Assembly: GCF_009650765.1 (NCBI RefSeq)
Contig: NZ_CP045740.1
Coordinates: 5,680,001 to 5,744,000 of the forward strand
Length of the DNA stretch: 64,000 nt
DNA from: Streptomyces sp. SUK 48
GTDB taxonomy: Bacteria; Actinomycetota; Actinomycetes; Streptomycetales; Streptomycetaceae
Reading direction: 5' to 3'
The position numbers were made by a program, and so were the translations under genes. Of this stretch, positions 36,529-45,133 are shown in pieces (positions within the stretch are counted from its first letter, which is position 1; each line of letters begins with the position of its first letter). The notes under the pieces were generated by a model. That model worked only from the letters and a program-made list of their open reading frames with translations. It had not been told where the DNA came from and did no database searches.

Positions 36529-37416
36529 TCACGCCCCGGGGTCGTCGAAGGTGACCGGCGTCTCGAACGCGGCCCGGCGGGTGGCCCGGCGCAGCGCGCG
36601 CAGCACGGCGGGGCCGAGCGCGAAGGTCAGCACCACCGTGCACAGGGCCCGGCCCAGGTCCCAGCCGAGGGAGGTGGCCAGGCAGTAGGCGACGAAGCGG
36701 GCCAGGTTGGCGGCGACCGAGCCGCCCGGGTGGAAGGAGATGCCCGAGGCGGTGGCGCCCATGAAGGGCCAGCCGGCCAGGTTCATGACCGTGCCGTAGG
36801 CGAGGGAGGCGAGGAAGCCGTACCCGGCCAGGAGCAGCAGCTCGGCCCGGCCGCGCAGCCGCACCGGTCCCGGCAGCAGGCCCGCGCCCATCGCGAACCA
36901 GCCCATCGACAGCATCTGGAACGGCAGCCAGGGGCCGACGCCGCCGGTCAGCAGCGCGGACGCGAACATCGTCACCGAGCCCAGCGCGAAGCCGAAGCCG
37001 GGGCCCAGGACGCGGCCGCTGAGCACCAGCAGGAAGAACATCGGCTCGATCCCGGCCGTGCCCGCGCCGATCGGGCGCAGCGCGGCACCCGTGGCGGCGA
37101 GCACGCCCAGCATCGCGACCGCCTTCGGACCGAGGTCCGACTCCGAGATCGTCGCCGCGACCACCGCCACCAGCAGGATCAGCAGACCGGCGAACAGCCA
37201 GGGGGCGTCCTGGGCGTGCGCGCTCAGCTGGGAGGCGGGCGGGGCGAGGAAGGGCCAGCCGAAGGCGATCACGCCGACGGCGGTGACGAGGGCGAGGGCG
37301 GCGACGGAGCGGGGGCCGAGGCGGACGGCACGCACGGCGCGGACGCGCGGGGGTGCGGCGGTCGCGGCGGGCGCGGTGGTGGGAGCGTGCGGGGTGGTGG
37401 GGGAGGGCGGGGTCAT
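36529..37416 (-). CDS. ECF transporter S (substrate-binding) component, probably cobalamin
   Basis: A 295-residue protein with a Pro/Thr/Ala-rich cytoplasmic N terminus of about 45 residues, then six to seven helices (LGPRSVAALALVTAVGVIAFGWPF, ...FALGSVTMFASALLTGGVGPWLPFQMLSMGWFAMGAGLL in pieces). GGVGPWLPFQMLSMGW is a typical S-component segment that contacts EcfT. Its ATG overlaps the ATPase TGA by 4 bases (ATGA), so the two are translationally coupled. The cobalamin riboswitch at the head of the operon argues that the substrate is B12 or a precursor. Confidence 0.85.
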   Translation of the reverse strand: MTPPSPTTPHAPTTAPAATAAPPRVRAVRAVRLGPRSVAALALVTAVGVIAFGWPFLAPPASQLSAHAQDAPWLFAGLLILLVAVVAATISESDLGPKAVAMLGVLAATGAALRPIGAGTAGIEPMFFLLVLSGRVLGPGFGFALGSVTMFASALLTGGVGPWLPFQMLSMGWFAMGAGLLPGPVRLRGRAELLLLAGYGFLASLAYGTVMNLAGWPFMGATASGISFHPGGSVAANLARFVAYCLATSLGWDLGRALCTVVLTFALGPAVLRALRRATRRAAFETPVTFDDPGA

Positions 37417-39104
37417 CCCAGGGCCTCCCGGACCTGGGACACGGTCAGCCACTGCTGGGGGGCGAGGATCTTGGTCACCTGGGGGGCGAAGGAGGGGGAG
37501 GACACGACGATCTCCGCCGTCGGACCGTCCGCGATCACCTCGCCCTCGGCGAGCAGCACCACCCGGTGGGCGATCTCCGCGGCCAGCTCCACGTCGTGCG
37601 TGGCCAGCACGATCGCGTGCCCCTCGGCGGCGAGTTCGCGCAGCGCGGTGACCAGGCGGGCCTTCGCGGCGTAGTCCAGGCCGCGGGTCGGCTCGTCCAG
37701 GAGGAGCAGGGGCGGGCGGGCGGTCAGTACGACGGCCAGCGCGAGGGCGAGGCACTGGCCCTCGGAGAGGTCGCGGGGGTGGGTGTCGTCGGCGATGCCC
37801 GGCAGGAGCCGGTCCAGCAGGGCGCGGCAGGTCCCCAGGGCCGCGGCGGTGTCCTGGTCGGCGGCGGCGCACTCCGCCGCCACGGTGTCGGCGTAGAGGA
37901 GGTCCCGCGGTTCCTGGGGGACCAGGCCGACGTGGCGGATCAGGTCGCGGGGCGGGGTGCGGTGGGGGGTCCGGCCGCCGACGGTCACCGTGCCGGTGGA
38001 GGGTTCGAGGAGGCCGACGAAGCTGTTGAGGAGGGTCGACTTGCCGGCGCCGTTGCGGCCCATGAGGGCGATGGTCTCGCCGGGGGTGACGGTGAGGCTG
38101 ACGCGGTGGAGGGCGGTGACCTGGGCGCGGCGGACGGTGAGGTCGTGGGCGTCGGCGGTGCGGGGCGGTCGGTCCTCGGGGGTGGGACGGCGCCGGAAGC
38201 GGCGCCCGGCGTTGCTGGTGGCCGGGGGCGGGGCCGCTTGTCCGCGCGGGCGGGGTGCCGCGAGGGCCGCCGGGCCGCCCGCGGGTGCCTGGGCGAGGCG
38301 GTCGCGCAGGTCACCGGCCTTGCGGCGGGCGTCGCGCACGGTCAGCGGCAGCGGGGACCAGCCGGCCAGCCGGCCCAGGGCGACGACCGGGGGGTGGACC
38401 GGGGAGACGGCCATGATGTCGGACGGGGCGCCGGTGACGGGGGGTGCGCCGGGGGTGGGGAGGAGGACGACGCGGTCGGCGTAGTGGATGACGCGTTCGA
38501 GGCGGTGCTCGGCCATCAGGACGGTCGTACCGAGGTCGTGCACGAGACGCTGGAGCACCGCGAGGACCTCCTCCGCGGCGGCGGGGTCCAGCGCGGAGGT
38601 CGGTTCGTCGAGCACGAGGACCCGGGGGTGCGGGGTGAGCACGGAGCCGATGGCGACGCGCTGGCGCTGGCCGCCGGAGAGAGTGGCGATGGGGCGGTCG
38701 CGCAGCCCCGCGAGGCCCAGCAGATCGAGGGTCTCCTCGACCCGGCGGCGCATCACCTCCGGCGCCAGGCCCAACGACTCCATGCCGTAGGCGAGTTCGT
38801 CCTCGACGGTGTCGGTGACGAAATGGGCGAGCGGATCCTGGCCCACCGTGCCGACCACGTCGGCGAGTTCACGGGGCTTGTGGGTGCGGGTGTCGCGCCC
38901 GGCCACGGTCACACGGCCGCCGAGGGTGCCGCCGGTGAAGTGCGGGACGAGCCCGCTGACCGCGCCGAGCACGGTGGACTTGCCGACCCCGGACGGCCCG
39001 ACGAGCAGCGCCAGTTCGCCCTCCGGCACCTCGAAGTCGACGTCGCGGACGGTGGGTTCGGGGGCACCGTCGTACGTGACGCTGACCTTCTCGAAGCGGA
39101 TCAC
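37413..39104 (-). CDS. ECF transporter ATPase, two fused ATPase domains (EcfA-A')
   Basis: A 563-residue protein with two ABC ATPase domains in tandem. Domain 1: Walker A GPSGVGKST, signature LSGGQRQRVAIG, Walker B VLVLDEPTSALDP. Domain 2: Walker A GRNGAGKST, signature LSEGQCLALALA (a variant of LSGGQ), Walker B LLLLDEPTRGLDY. A Pro/Arg-rich linker lies between them, about residues 235-310. The GTG start overlaps the EcfT stop (GTGA). It should energise the importer as a built-in heterodimer. The second signature is degenerate, so one of the two sites may be weak. Confidence 0.92.
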   Translation of the reverse strand: MIRFEKVSVTYDGAPEPTVRDVDFEVPEGELALLVGPSGVGKSTVLGAVSGLVPHFTGGTLGGRVTVAGRDTRTHKPRELADVVGTVGQDPLAHFVTDTVEDELAYGMESLGLAPEVMRRRVEETLDLLGLAGLRDRPIATLSGGQRQRVAIGSVLTPHPRVLVLDEPTSALDPAAAEEVLAVLQRLVHDLGTTVLMAEHRLERVIHYADRVVLLPTPGAPPVTGAPSDIMAVSPVHPPVVALGRLAGWSPLPLTVRDARRKAGDLRDRLAQAPAGGPAALAAPRPRGQAAPPPATSNAGRRFRRRPTPEDRPPRTADAHDLTVRRAQVTALHRVSLTVTPGETIALMGRNGAGKSTLLNSFVGLLEPSTGTVTVGGRTPHRTPPRDLIRHVGLVPQEPRDLLYADTVAAECAAADQDTAAALGTCRALLDRLLPGIADDTHPRDLSEGQCLALALAVVLTARPPLLLLDEPTRGLDYAAKARLVTALRELAAEGHAIVLATHDVELAAEIAHRVVLLAEGEVIADGPTAEIVVSSPSFAPQVTKILAPQQWLTVSQVREALG

Positions 39105-40384
39105 GAGTGCTCCCTCGGGACGACGAAGGCAGGCAGCAGGGCGAGGAGGACCGACGCGGCCGGCCACAGCGGCAGGGTGGGGGCGGCCAGCGGGACCACG
39201 CCCGGGTGCAGGGCGTCCGGGGCGCGGGACGCGGCGAGCGTCAGCAGCGCGGCCACGGCGATGCCGGAACCGGCGACCAGCCAGGCGCGGGGGCCCCAGG
39301 GGTCGGGCCGGTACCGGGTGCGCGGCGAACGGCGGCCGCCGAGGCGCAGTCCGGCGAGGGCGGCGAGGACCCCGGCGAGCAGCAGCGGGGCGCCGTAGCC
39401 GCCGCCCGCCGCGGTGAGCAGCCCGTACGTGCCCGCGCAGACGCCGAGCAGGCCGCCGAGGGTGAGGGCGGCGGTCGTACGGCGGACCCGGGCCGGGACG
39501 TCGGCGGTGCGGCCGTAGCCGCGGGCCTCCATGGCGGCGGCGAGGGCGACGGAGCGTTCCAGCGCGCCCTCCAGGACCGGGAGTCCGACCTGGAGCAGCC
39601 CCCGGACGCCCCGGTCCGGGCGGCCGCGCAGCCGGCGGGCGGCGCGCAGCCGCTGGACGTCGGCGATGAGATGCGGTGCGAAGGTGAGGGCGACGACGAC
39701 GGCGACACCGGTCTCGTACAGCGCGCCGGGCAGCGACTTCAGCAGCCGGGACGGGCTGGCGAGGGCGTTCGCGGCGCCGACGCAGATCAGCAGGGTGGCC
39801 AGCTTCAGCCCGTCGTACGCCGCGAAGACGAGCGCCTCCGCGGTGACCTCGCCGCCGAGCCGGATGCCCTGGGCCCAGTGCGGCAGCGGGATCTCCGGCA
39901 GGGTGAGCAGGACATGGGTGCCGGGGATCGGGGAGCCGAGGGCCACCGCGAAGACCAGGCGGATGAGCAGCACGGCGAACGCGAGCTTGGCGAACGCGGA
40001 GTAGGAACGCGCCCAGGGGGCGGGGGAGCGGTGCGTCGCCACGACGTACGCCGACACGGCGATGAGCAGGGCGAGCAGCAGCGGGTTGGTGGTCCGGGTG
40101 GCCGCCGTACCCAGGGATATCGCCCAGATCCACCAGGCCCCGGGGTGCACGCCGCTCCGGCGCCGCTCCCGTCCCGAGGGGGCGCGGGGAACCGCGCGCT
40201 CGGCCACGGACGGCCCGCGCTCGGCCACGGACGGCCCGCGCTCGGCCACGGACGGCCCGCGCTCGGCCACGGACGGCCCGCGGCCGGGCACGGCGGCCGG
40301 GGCGGGACGGCCGCCGCTCCCGACGCCCTCCCGCCCGCGCGAAACCGCGCGCTCCGCCCCCACCGGCCGCTCCGGCGGAGTCAT
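39101..40384 (-). CDS. ECF transporter T (coupling) component with unusual N-terminal extension
   Basis: A 427-residue protein. The helical core begins near WWIWAISLGTAATRTTNPLLLALLIAV (about residue 85); the coupling helices carry the Ala-Arg-Gly motif in AAAMEARGYGRTADVPARVRR. Ahead of the core about 80 residues are low-complexity, including four exact GPSVAER heptads and an insertion-like RAVPRAPSGRERRRSG. The ATG overlaps the preceding TGA by 4 bases. The extension is not part of the usual EcfT fold and reads as DNA repeat expansion in the 5' end of the gene. Confidence 0.9.
   Translation of the reverse strand: MTPPERPVGAERAVSRGREGVGSGGRPAPAAVPGRGPSVAERGPSVAERGPSVAERGPSVAERAVPRAPSGRERRRSGVHPGAWWIWAISLGTAATRTTNPLLLALLIAVSAYVVATHRSPAPWARSYSAFAKLAFAVLLIRLVFAVALGSPIPGTHVLLTLPEIPLPHWAQGIRLGGEVTAEALVFAAYDGLKLATLLICVGAANALASPSRLLKSLPGALYETGVAVVVALTFAPHLIADVQRLRAARRLRGRPDRGVRGLLQVGLPVLEGALERSVALAAAMEARGYGRTADVPARVRRTTAALTLGGLLGVCAGTYGLLTAAGGGYGAPLLLAGVLAALAGLRLGGRRSPRTRYRPDPWGPRAWLVAGSGIAVAALLTLAASRAPDALHPGVVPLAAPTLPLWPAASVLLALLPAFVVPREHS
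40178..40281. repeat. intragenic copy of the intergenic repeat plus four 21-bp tandem units
   Basis: The 20-base core GGGGGCGCGGGGAACCGCGC (also at 28321) begins at 40178 and overlaps the first of four exact 21-bp units, GCTCGGCCACGGACGGCCCG plus C, at 40198-40281. They keep the reading frame of the ecfT-like gene. Confidence 0.95.
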
Positions 40385-41021
40385 CCGCGACGCCGCCGGA
40401 ACTGCCACACCGCCGCGCCCGCCAGGACGGCGACGACACCGGCCCCGATCGGCAGCCCCAACGACGGGCCACCGGACGAAGCGGCGGGCTTTGCGGAGGC
40501 GGCCGGACCGGCGGAGCCGACCTGCTCCCCGCACCCCTGCCGCGGATACCCGGAGATCGCGCACAGCAGCGCGTTCGTGTCGTACCGCAGCGGCTTGGCC
40601 ACCGCGGCCAGCGCCTCGGCGGCGGAGGCCGACGGCGCGACGCGCGCGCACGCCGTGCGGCCGGCCGGCGGGGTCTCGCCGGAGGGCGCGTCCGCCCGGA
40701 CGCCGAAGTCGACGACCAGCGCCACCCGCTTCGTGCCCGGCTTCGCGGCCGTCCCCGAACAGATCGTGGCGAAGTCCGCCGTACCGCGCGGCTTGCTCGC
40801 GTCGCCCGAGTCCGCGCTCACGGAGAAGCGGAAGCCCTCCACGGAGCCGTCCTCGGGCGGGCGAGCGAGGGGCCCTGGGTGGCGTACGTCCAGTGGCCGC
40901 CGGAGCGTTCCCAGAACGACCAGTAGCGGTACCCCGTGGCCGCCGCCTGCCCGGCGCCCGTGCCGAGCAGCAGGGCGAGCGCGGCCAGCAGCACCGGCAC
41001 GGCACGGCGGACGGCCGTCAC
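40381..41021 (-). pseudogene. secreted, C-terminally anchored protein of the ECF operon (SCO2322-like), frameshifted
   Basis: The N-terminal part (signal peptide VPVLLAALALLLGTGAGQAAA, then YRYWSFWERSGGHWTYATQGPSLARP) and the C-terminal part (EGFRFSVSADSGDASKPRGTADF ... GLPIGAGVVAVLAGAAVWQFRRRRG, one membrane helix with a basic stop) lie in different frames. They join if one C is restored in the run near 40853-40861, giving ...SLARPEDGSVEGF. Start GTG overlaps the upstream TGA (GTGA) and the stop overlaps the EcfT ATG, so the coding unit is clearly one gene. Its fold is not obvious to me; similar proteins are found beside this ECF operon in Streptomyces. Confidence 0.75.
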
Positions 41022-42226
41022 GGCTGCCGCTTCTTGCGGGTGCTCAGCAGGAAGCCGATGCCGATGCCCGCGACCAGGCAGATGCCGACGCTCCACCAGA
41101 CCCCGGCGTGCGAGCCGCCGTCGGACGCCTTGGCCTGCTGCGCGGCGGCCTGCATCCGCGGCTCGGGGCCGAGGGCGTTGAGGGAGGTGACGAGGCTGGT
41201 GCCGCCGAAGTCGCCGGGCTGGGCGCCGACGGCGTGCGCGGCGAGGATCAGCTGCGCGTACGCCGCCGGGCCGGTCCGGGCGGCCCAGGGTCCGGCGCTC
41301 TTCTCCAGGAAGGCGTACGCCTTCTTCGCCGCCGCGGTCCGCCCGTCGGCGGCGAGGGCGACGACGGTGTCGGCGGTGTTGCCGTAGTCGGGCTGGTCCG
41401 TGGCGCCGGGCATCGCGGACATGAGGTGGCCGCTCTTCGCGATCGCGGCCGCCAGGTACGCGCCGCCGTTGTCGGCGAGCTGGGCCGGGGCCGGGTGCCC
41501 GGCCTTGGCGCAGGCGTCCGACGCCGGGGCCTTGCCGGCCTCCGCCACGAAGCCCTTGCCGAGCGCGGCGGTCACACCGGCCGCGGTGGCGTCGGCGTTG
41601 GCGGCCAGCTCGCCCTTCTTGTCCGGCTGGTAGGCGAGCGCGCCGCCGCCGTCGTGGCCGCACGGGATGGACCAGGTGGCCAGCGCGTCGTACGGGGACT
41701 TGCCGTCCTTCTCGACGCCCGCCGGGTCGGCGCCGGTCGCGGCGAGCGCGCCGATGACGACGGAGGTGGAGTTGGTGTCGCTGGGGCTGCCCGGGTTGTA
41801 GCCCCAGCCGCCGTCCTTGTTCTGCACGGACTTCAGCCAGTCCACGGCCTTGGTGACGGCGGCGTCGTGGCCGCCGGTCGCGTGCAGGGCCTGGACCGCG
41901 GCGGCCGTGCTGTTGGTGTCCACCATGGTCTTGGCGCCGCAGGACGCGGCGGGGGTGGCGCGGAACGCGGCGAAGGAGCCGTTCGCGCACTGCTGGCCGG
42001 TGAGCCAGTCCACGGCGGCGGCGGCCGGGCGGTAGCCGAGGGTGCGCTGCGCGACGAGGGTGAGCGACTGGCGCCACACACCGTCGTAGGTGGGGTCCGA
42101 CTTGCCGTAGAGACCGGCCGGGACCGATGCCTTGGGGGAAGGGGACGGGCCGGCGGCCACGGCGGGTGCGGCGGCTGCCAGCACACCTATGGCGGCGAGA
42201 GCCGCGGCGTTGCGGCGGACGTTCAT
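41018..42226 (-). CDS. secreted alpha/alpha-toroid (prenyltransferase-repeat) protein, C-terminally anchored
   Basis: A 402-residue exported protein. A signal peptide (AALAAIGVLAAAAPAVAA) precedes a series of helical repeats of the squalene-cyclase/prenyltransferase type: AAAVDWLTGQQCANGSF, DTNSTAAAVQALHATGG, AVDWLKSVQNKDGGWGYNP, DTNSTSVVIGALAATGADP, YGNTADTVVALAADG. A single helix (VWWSVGICLVAGIGIGFLL) and KKRQP follow at the C terminus, so it is displayed outside the membrane. The same barrel fold forms the cobalamin-binding half of animal intrinsic factor and transcobalamin. Placed first in an operon under a cobalamin riboswitch, it is a good candidate B12-binding receptor; that is inference. 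Confidence 0.85.
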   Translation of the reverse strand: MNVRRNAAALAAIGVLAAAAPAVAAGPSPSPKASVPAGLYGKSDPTYDGVWRQSLTLVAQRTLGYRPAAAAVDWLTGQQCANGSFAAFRATPAASCGAKTMVDTNSTAAAVQALHATGGHDAAVTKAVDWLKSVQNKDGGWGYNPGSPSDTNSTSVVIGALAATGADPAGVEKDGKSPYDALATWSIPCGHDGGGALAYQPDKKGELAANADATAAGVTAALGKGFVAEAGKAPASDACAKAGHPAPAQLADNGGAYLAAAIAKSGHLMSAMPGATDQPDYGNTADTVVALAADGRTAAAKKAYAFLEKSAGPWAARTGPAAYAQLILAAHAVGAQPGDFGGTSLVTSLNALGPEPRMQAAAQQAKASDGGSHAGVWWSVGICLVAGIGIGFLLSTRKKRQP

Positions 42227-42339
42227 GGTCGGCGACTGCCTCTCCCTGCGGGGAGCCGGGCAGCGCACGGGGAGGGACCCGGGCGGCTCGACTCCGTATA
42301 CCTCGACGGTGCCGTGCGCGGCGGGGGCCGACGCACGCG

Positions 42340-42515
42340 AGCCGGTCACGTCCGCCCCGGGGCGTTCCGGCTCACCGGTTCCCGCGGGAACGGCTCACGG
42401 ATTGGGGCCTCCCCGCTTCGAGCGAAGCCGAGAAGCGGGGAAGGGCCAGCGCCGGAATTGCACCGGCTTCCCCCCGTACGGGTGTGATGACGACCCCGCC
42501 ACTTTACCGGCAGCC
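42340..42515 (-). promoter_or_regulatory. cobalamin riboswitch
   Basis: On the minus strand the leader contains GGGGAAGCCGGTGCAATTCC followed by GGCGCTGGCCC, the conserved P3-P4 core of the cobalamin riboswitch. About 90 bases later AGCCGGAACGCCCCG corresponds to the B12-box (AGCCCGAAGACCTGCC in E. coli btuB). GC-rich hairpins fill the interval. The first gene of the ECF operon starts about 115 bases downstream. High cobalamin should reduce expression. Confidence 0.85.
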
Positions 42516-42572
42516 CGGCGGAGGCCGGGGAGTGCCCGTGAGCACACCGTGACGGTGACTAGGGTCACGGCC

Positions 42573-43244
42573 ATGACAACACCGGGAGAGCTCCTCGGAT
42601 CGGGCCGCACGGCCGACGTCTACGTGCTCGACACGGGGTGGGTGCTGCGCCGCGACCGCGAGGGCCGGGGGGACGCGGCGGCCGAGGCGGCCGTGATGAC
42701 GTACGTACGACGGCACGGCTACCCGGCGCCCCGGGTGCGCCCCACCGGCTCGCGCACCGAACTGGTCCTGGAGCGGCTGTCCGGGCCGACCCTGCTCGCC
42801 GCCCTCGTCGCGGGCCGGGTGGGTCCGGCGGAGGCGGGCGCGCTGCTCGCCGGGCTGCTGCGGCGGCTGCACGCCCTGCCCGGACGGGACCCGGCCGATC
42901 CCGGGGCGCGGGTGCTGCACCTGGATCTGCATCCCGACAACGTGATGCTCACCCCGGACGGGCCCCGCGTCATCGACTGGTCCAACGCCGAGGACGGCGG
43001 CCCCGGCCTGGACTGGGGCATGTCGGCGGTGATCCTCGGCCAGGTCGCCGTGGGTTCCACCGCGCTGGCCGAACCGGCCCGCGCCTCGCTCGTCGCACTG
43101 CTCGCCGGACCGTCCCCGCTCGGCCGGGAGGCGGTCGCGGAGGCGTTGCGGCGCAGGGCGGCGAATCCGACGATGAGCGCGGAGGAGACGGAATCGCTCC
43201 GAGAAGCGGGCGAGTTGGTGCGAAAGGTGGCACAACTGACCTGA
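42573..43244 (+). CDS. aminoglycoside-phosphotransferase-fold kinase
   Basis: A 223-residue APH-like kinase. VLRRDREGRG follows the short Gly-rich GSGRTADVY loop, the catalytic loop is HLDLHPDNVML, and the metal-binding Asp is in RVIDWSNAEDG. Family members phosphorylate antibiotics, choline or other small alcohols; no substrate can be assigned. ATG with AGGG eight bases upstream. Divergent from the cobalamin operon. Confidence 0.88.
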   Translation: MTTPGELLGSGRTADVYVLDTGWVLRRDREGRGDAAAEAAVMTYVRRHGYPAPRVRPTGSRTELVLERLSGPTLLAALVAGRVGPAEAGALLAGLLRRLHALPGRDPADPGARVLHLDLHPDNVMLTPDGPRVIDWSNAEDGGPGLDWGMSAVILGQVAVGSTALAEPARASLVALLAGPSPLGREAVAEALRRRAANPTMSAEETESLREAGELVRKVAQLT

Positions 43245-43409
43245 GCGGACTTGCGTGTTGGCTGAAAGTACGGGTACCCCACCGGAGCGCGCATGGCTGT
43301 TTCGGCCAGAGGGTGGGGTGGGTGGTGTCCCGTTGGCGAGGTACATCGCATTTGTGCCGGCCGGGCTCCCCGGGTGAAGGTGGCCCGAGCGGCGCGGAGT
43401 TGGCATATT

Positions 43410-43427
43410 GCGGTCAGACGTGACCGC
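43410..43427. promoter_or_regulatory. dyad upstream of the peptidase/MAB_1171c cassette
   Basis: GCGGTCA and TGACCGC are perfect inverted repeats around GACG, 18 bases before the first start codon of the cassette, well placed for a repressor. Confidence 0.5.
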
Positions 43428-43444
43428 TCGCAGCCTCCGGGGGA

Positions 43445-43984
43445 ATGGTGCGGACAACCAGGAAGATGCGCCGGTTCGCCAACGAGCTGATCGACCCCCT
43501 GCGCGTGTCGATCCCCGCCGACCCCGCCGACCTGCTGGACGCCCTGGTCGAGTCCGCGATCCGCTGGCGCGGGCGCCCCATCGTCGTCCATCAGGCGAAC
43601 TTTCCGCCGGGGACCTCCGCGACCGGACTGTGGATCGAGCGCGCCGGCCGCGACGACATCGTCATCGAGGCCGACGCCCCGCCCTGGATGAAGCTCGTGA
43701 TCCTCGGCCACGAGCTGTGGCACATGGCCGACGACGACCCCGCCCACCGGGCCGCGCACACCGAGGCCGCCCCCGCGCCCGACGGCACCGTGGCGACCGC
43801 CGCCCGCACCCGTTTCCTGGAGGCCGCCGAGCAGCGCGCCGACCTCTTCGGCATGCTGATCGGCGACCGGCTGCGGCCCTGGCTGAAAGCGTCCCCCGAC
43901 TCCGTGTACGCGGCGCACACCTCCGGCCACGACGACCTCGCCGGACGCATCGGCGCGGCCCTCAACTACCGCGGGGCCAGATGA
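43445..43984 (+). CDS. ImmA/IrrE-like HExxH metallopeptidase-type protein (toxin-component family)
   Basis: A 179-residue protein. LVILGHELWHMADDD is an HExxH zinc motif (HELWH), with a downstream Glu in AAEQRADLFGML as the likely third ligand. Actinobacterial proteins of this type are often labelled toxin component. ATG with GGGGGA just before it. The stop overlaps the next ATG (ATGA). Proteases of this type cut repressors or partner proteins in response to a signal; here the partner would be expected among the following genes or a regulator elsewhere. Confidence 0.8.
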   Translation: MVRTTRKMRRFANELIDPLRVSIPADPADLLDALVESAIRWRGRPIVVHQANFPPGTSATGLWIERAGRDDIVIEADAPPWMKLVILGHELWHMADDDPAHRAAHTEAAPAPDGTVATAARTRFLEAAEQRADLFGMLIGDRLRPWLKASPDSVYAAHTSGHDDLAGRIGAALNYRGAR

Positions 43985-45117
43985 GCGACGTGATCAACTA
44001 CGCCAGCTGCGGGCTGCTCTGGCTCGGCCTGCTGACCAAGGCGCCCGACCTGGCGCGCCGCTGGCGGGACCCCTTCCTGCTCACCCTCAGCGCGGTGCTG
44101 GCCCTCGCCTCGCTGGGCTTCCTGCTCGGCGCCCCCGGCACGGTCGGCTTCGTCAACGACGCGAGCGGCGTGCCCAACCTCGCCGCGCCGCTGACCTACG
44201 GGTCCGTCACCGCGTACGGCGCCGCCTCCCTCGCGCTCGTCATGCGCTGGCGCGGCGGCCCCGGCACCGGCCGCGCGATCCGCCGCTGGACCCTCGGCTA
44301 CACCGCCGTACTCGCGGGCGTCGCCGCCCTGTTCCTGCTCGGCGACGCCGCCGTGGAGCGCCGTACGGACTTCGACACGTACTACGCCACCACGCCGTAC
44401 ATCGCCGAGATGATCGTCCTGTACCTCGGCGCGCATCTGACCGCCGTCGTCGTCACCGCGTGCCGCTCCCTGTCCTGGGCCCGGCAGCTGCGCGGCCCGC
44501 TGCGCGCCGGACTGGTCACGATGGGCGCGGGAAACCTCGTCGGCTGCGGCTACAGCGTGGCCAAACTCCTCGCCGTGGGCGCCCGTTGGTGCGGCCGGGA
44601 CTGGGTCGTGCTCGGTACGACGTTCCCGGCGGCCTGCGCCGGACTCGGGGCCGCGATCACCGTGATCGGCATCGTGATCCCGCTGCTCGCCCCCTTCCTG
44701 GCCGTACGGGCCCGCTGCTGGCGGGCGTTCGCGCGGCTCGGTCCGCTGGAGCGGACGCTGACCGGGCTGCTCACCCGCGAGGGCCTGCGCGCGCCGCGCC
44801 CGCTGTGGCCCTCCGCCACCCGCTGGCTGACCTGGCGGCAGAGCTCCATCTACAACGGACTGCACCACCTGGGGCGCCACTTGGACGAGGGGCTGTTCCG
44901 GCAGACGTACGCCGACCGGGCGCGGGCGGGCGCCGATCCGCAGGACGCGGAGGCCGCCGCGTGGGCCGCCGTCATCGCCGCCGCCCTGCGGGCACCGCGC
45001 GACGGGGGGCCGGAGACGGTCGTCCCGCTCACCGGCCGGCCCGACCTCCCGGTGCTGCTGCGCATCTCCGACGCCCTCGCCGAGGGCACCGGCCACCGCG
45101 CCCTGGCCGTGTGCTGA
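43981..45117 (+). CDS. MAB_1171c-family multi-helix membrane protein, copy 1
   Basis: A 378-residue protein. Residues 1-240 contain seven hydrophobic helices, with FVNDASGVPNLAAPLTYGSVTAYGAA and DTYYATTPYIAEMIVLYLGAH as conserved landmarks. The remaining ~140 residues are soluble (LGPLERTLTGLLTREGLRAPRP, IYNGLHHLGRHLDEGLFRQTYADRAR) and presumably cytoplasmic. These proteins are labelled putative transporters, but no transport has been shown to my knowledge; seven helices plus a soluble tail also suits a receptor. Translationally coupled to the preceding gene. Confidence 0.82.
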   Translation: MSDVINYASCGLLWLGLLTKAPDLARRWRDPFLLTLSAVLALASLGFLLGAPGTVGFVNDASGVPNLAAPLTYGSVTAYGAASLALVMRWRGGPGTGRAIRRWTLGYTAVLAGVAALFLLGDAAVERRTDFDTYYATTPYIAEMIVLYLGAHLTAVVVTACRSLSWARQLRGPLRAGLVTMGAGNLVGCGYSVAKLLAVGARWCGRDWVVLGTTFPAACAGLGAAITVIGIVIPLLAPFLAVRARCWRAFARLGPLERTLTGLLTREGLRAPRPLWPSATRWLTWRQSSIYNGLHHLGRHLDEGLFRQTYADRARAGADPQDAEAAAWAAVIAAALRAPRDGGPETVVPLTGRPDLPVLLRISDALAEGTGHRALAVC

Positions 45118-45133
45118 GGGGGCCCGCCGCACC

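Noticed and set aside
41018..42226. Squalene/hopene cyclase activity for the secreted barrel protein
   Set aside because: It has a signal peptide and C-terminal anchor, lacks the acidic catalytic motif, and is the first gene of a B12-riboswitch ECF operon.
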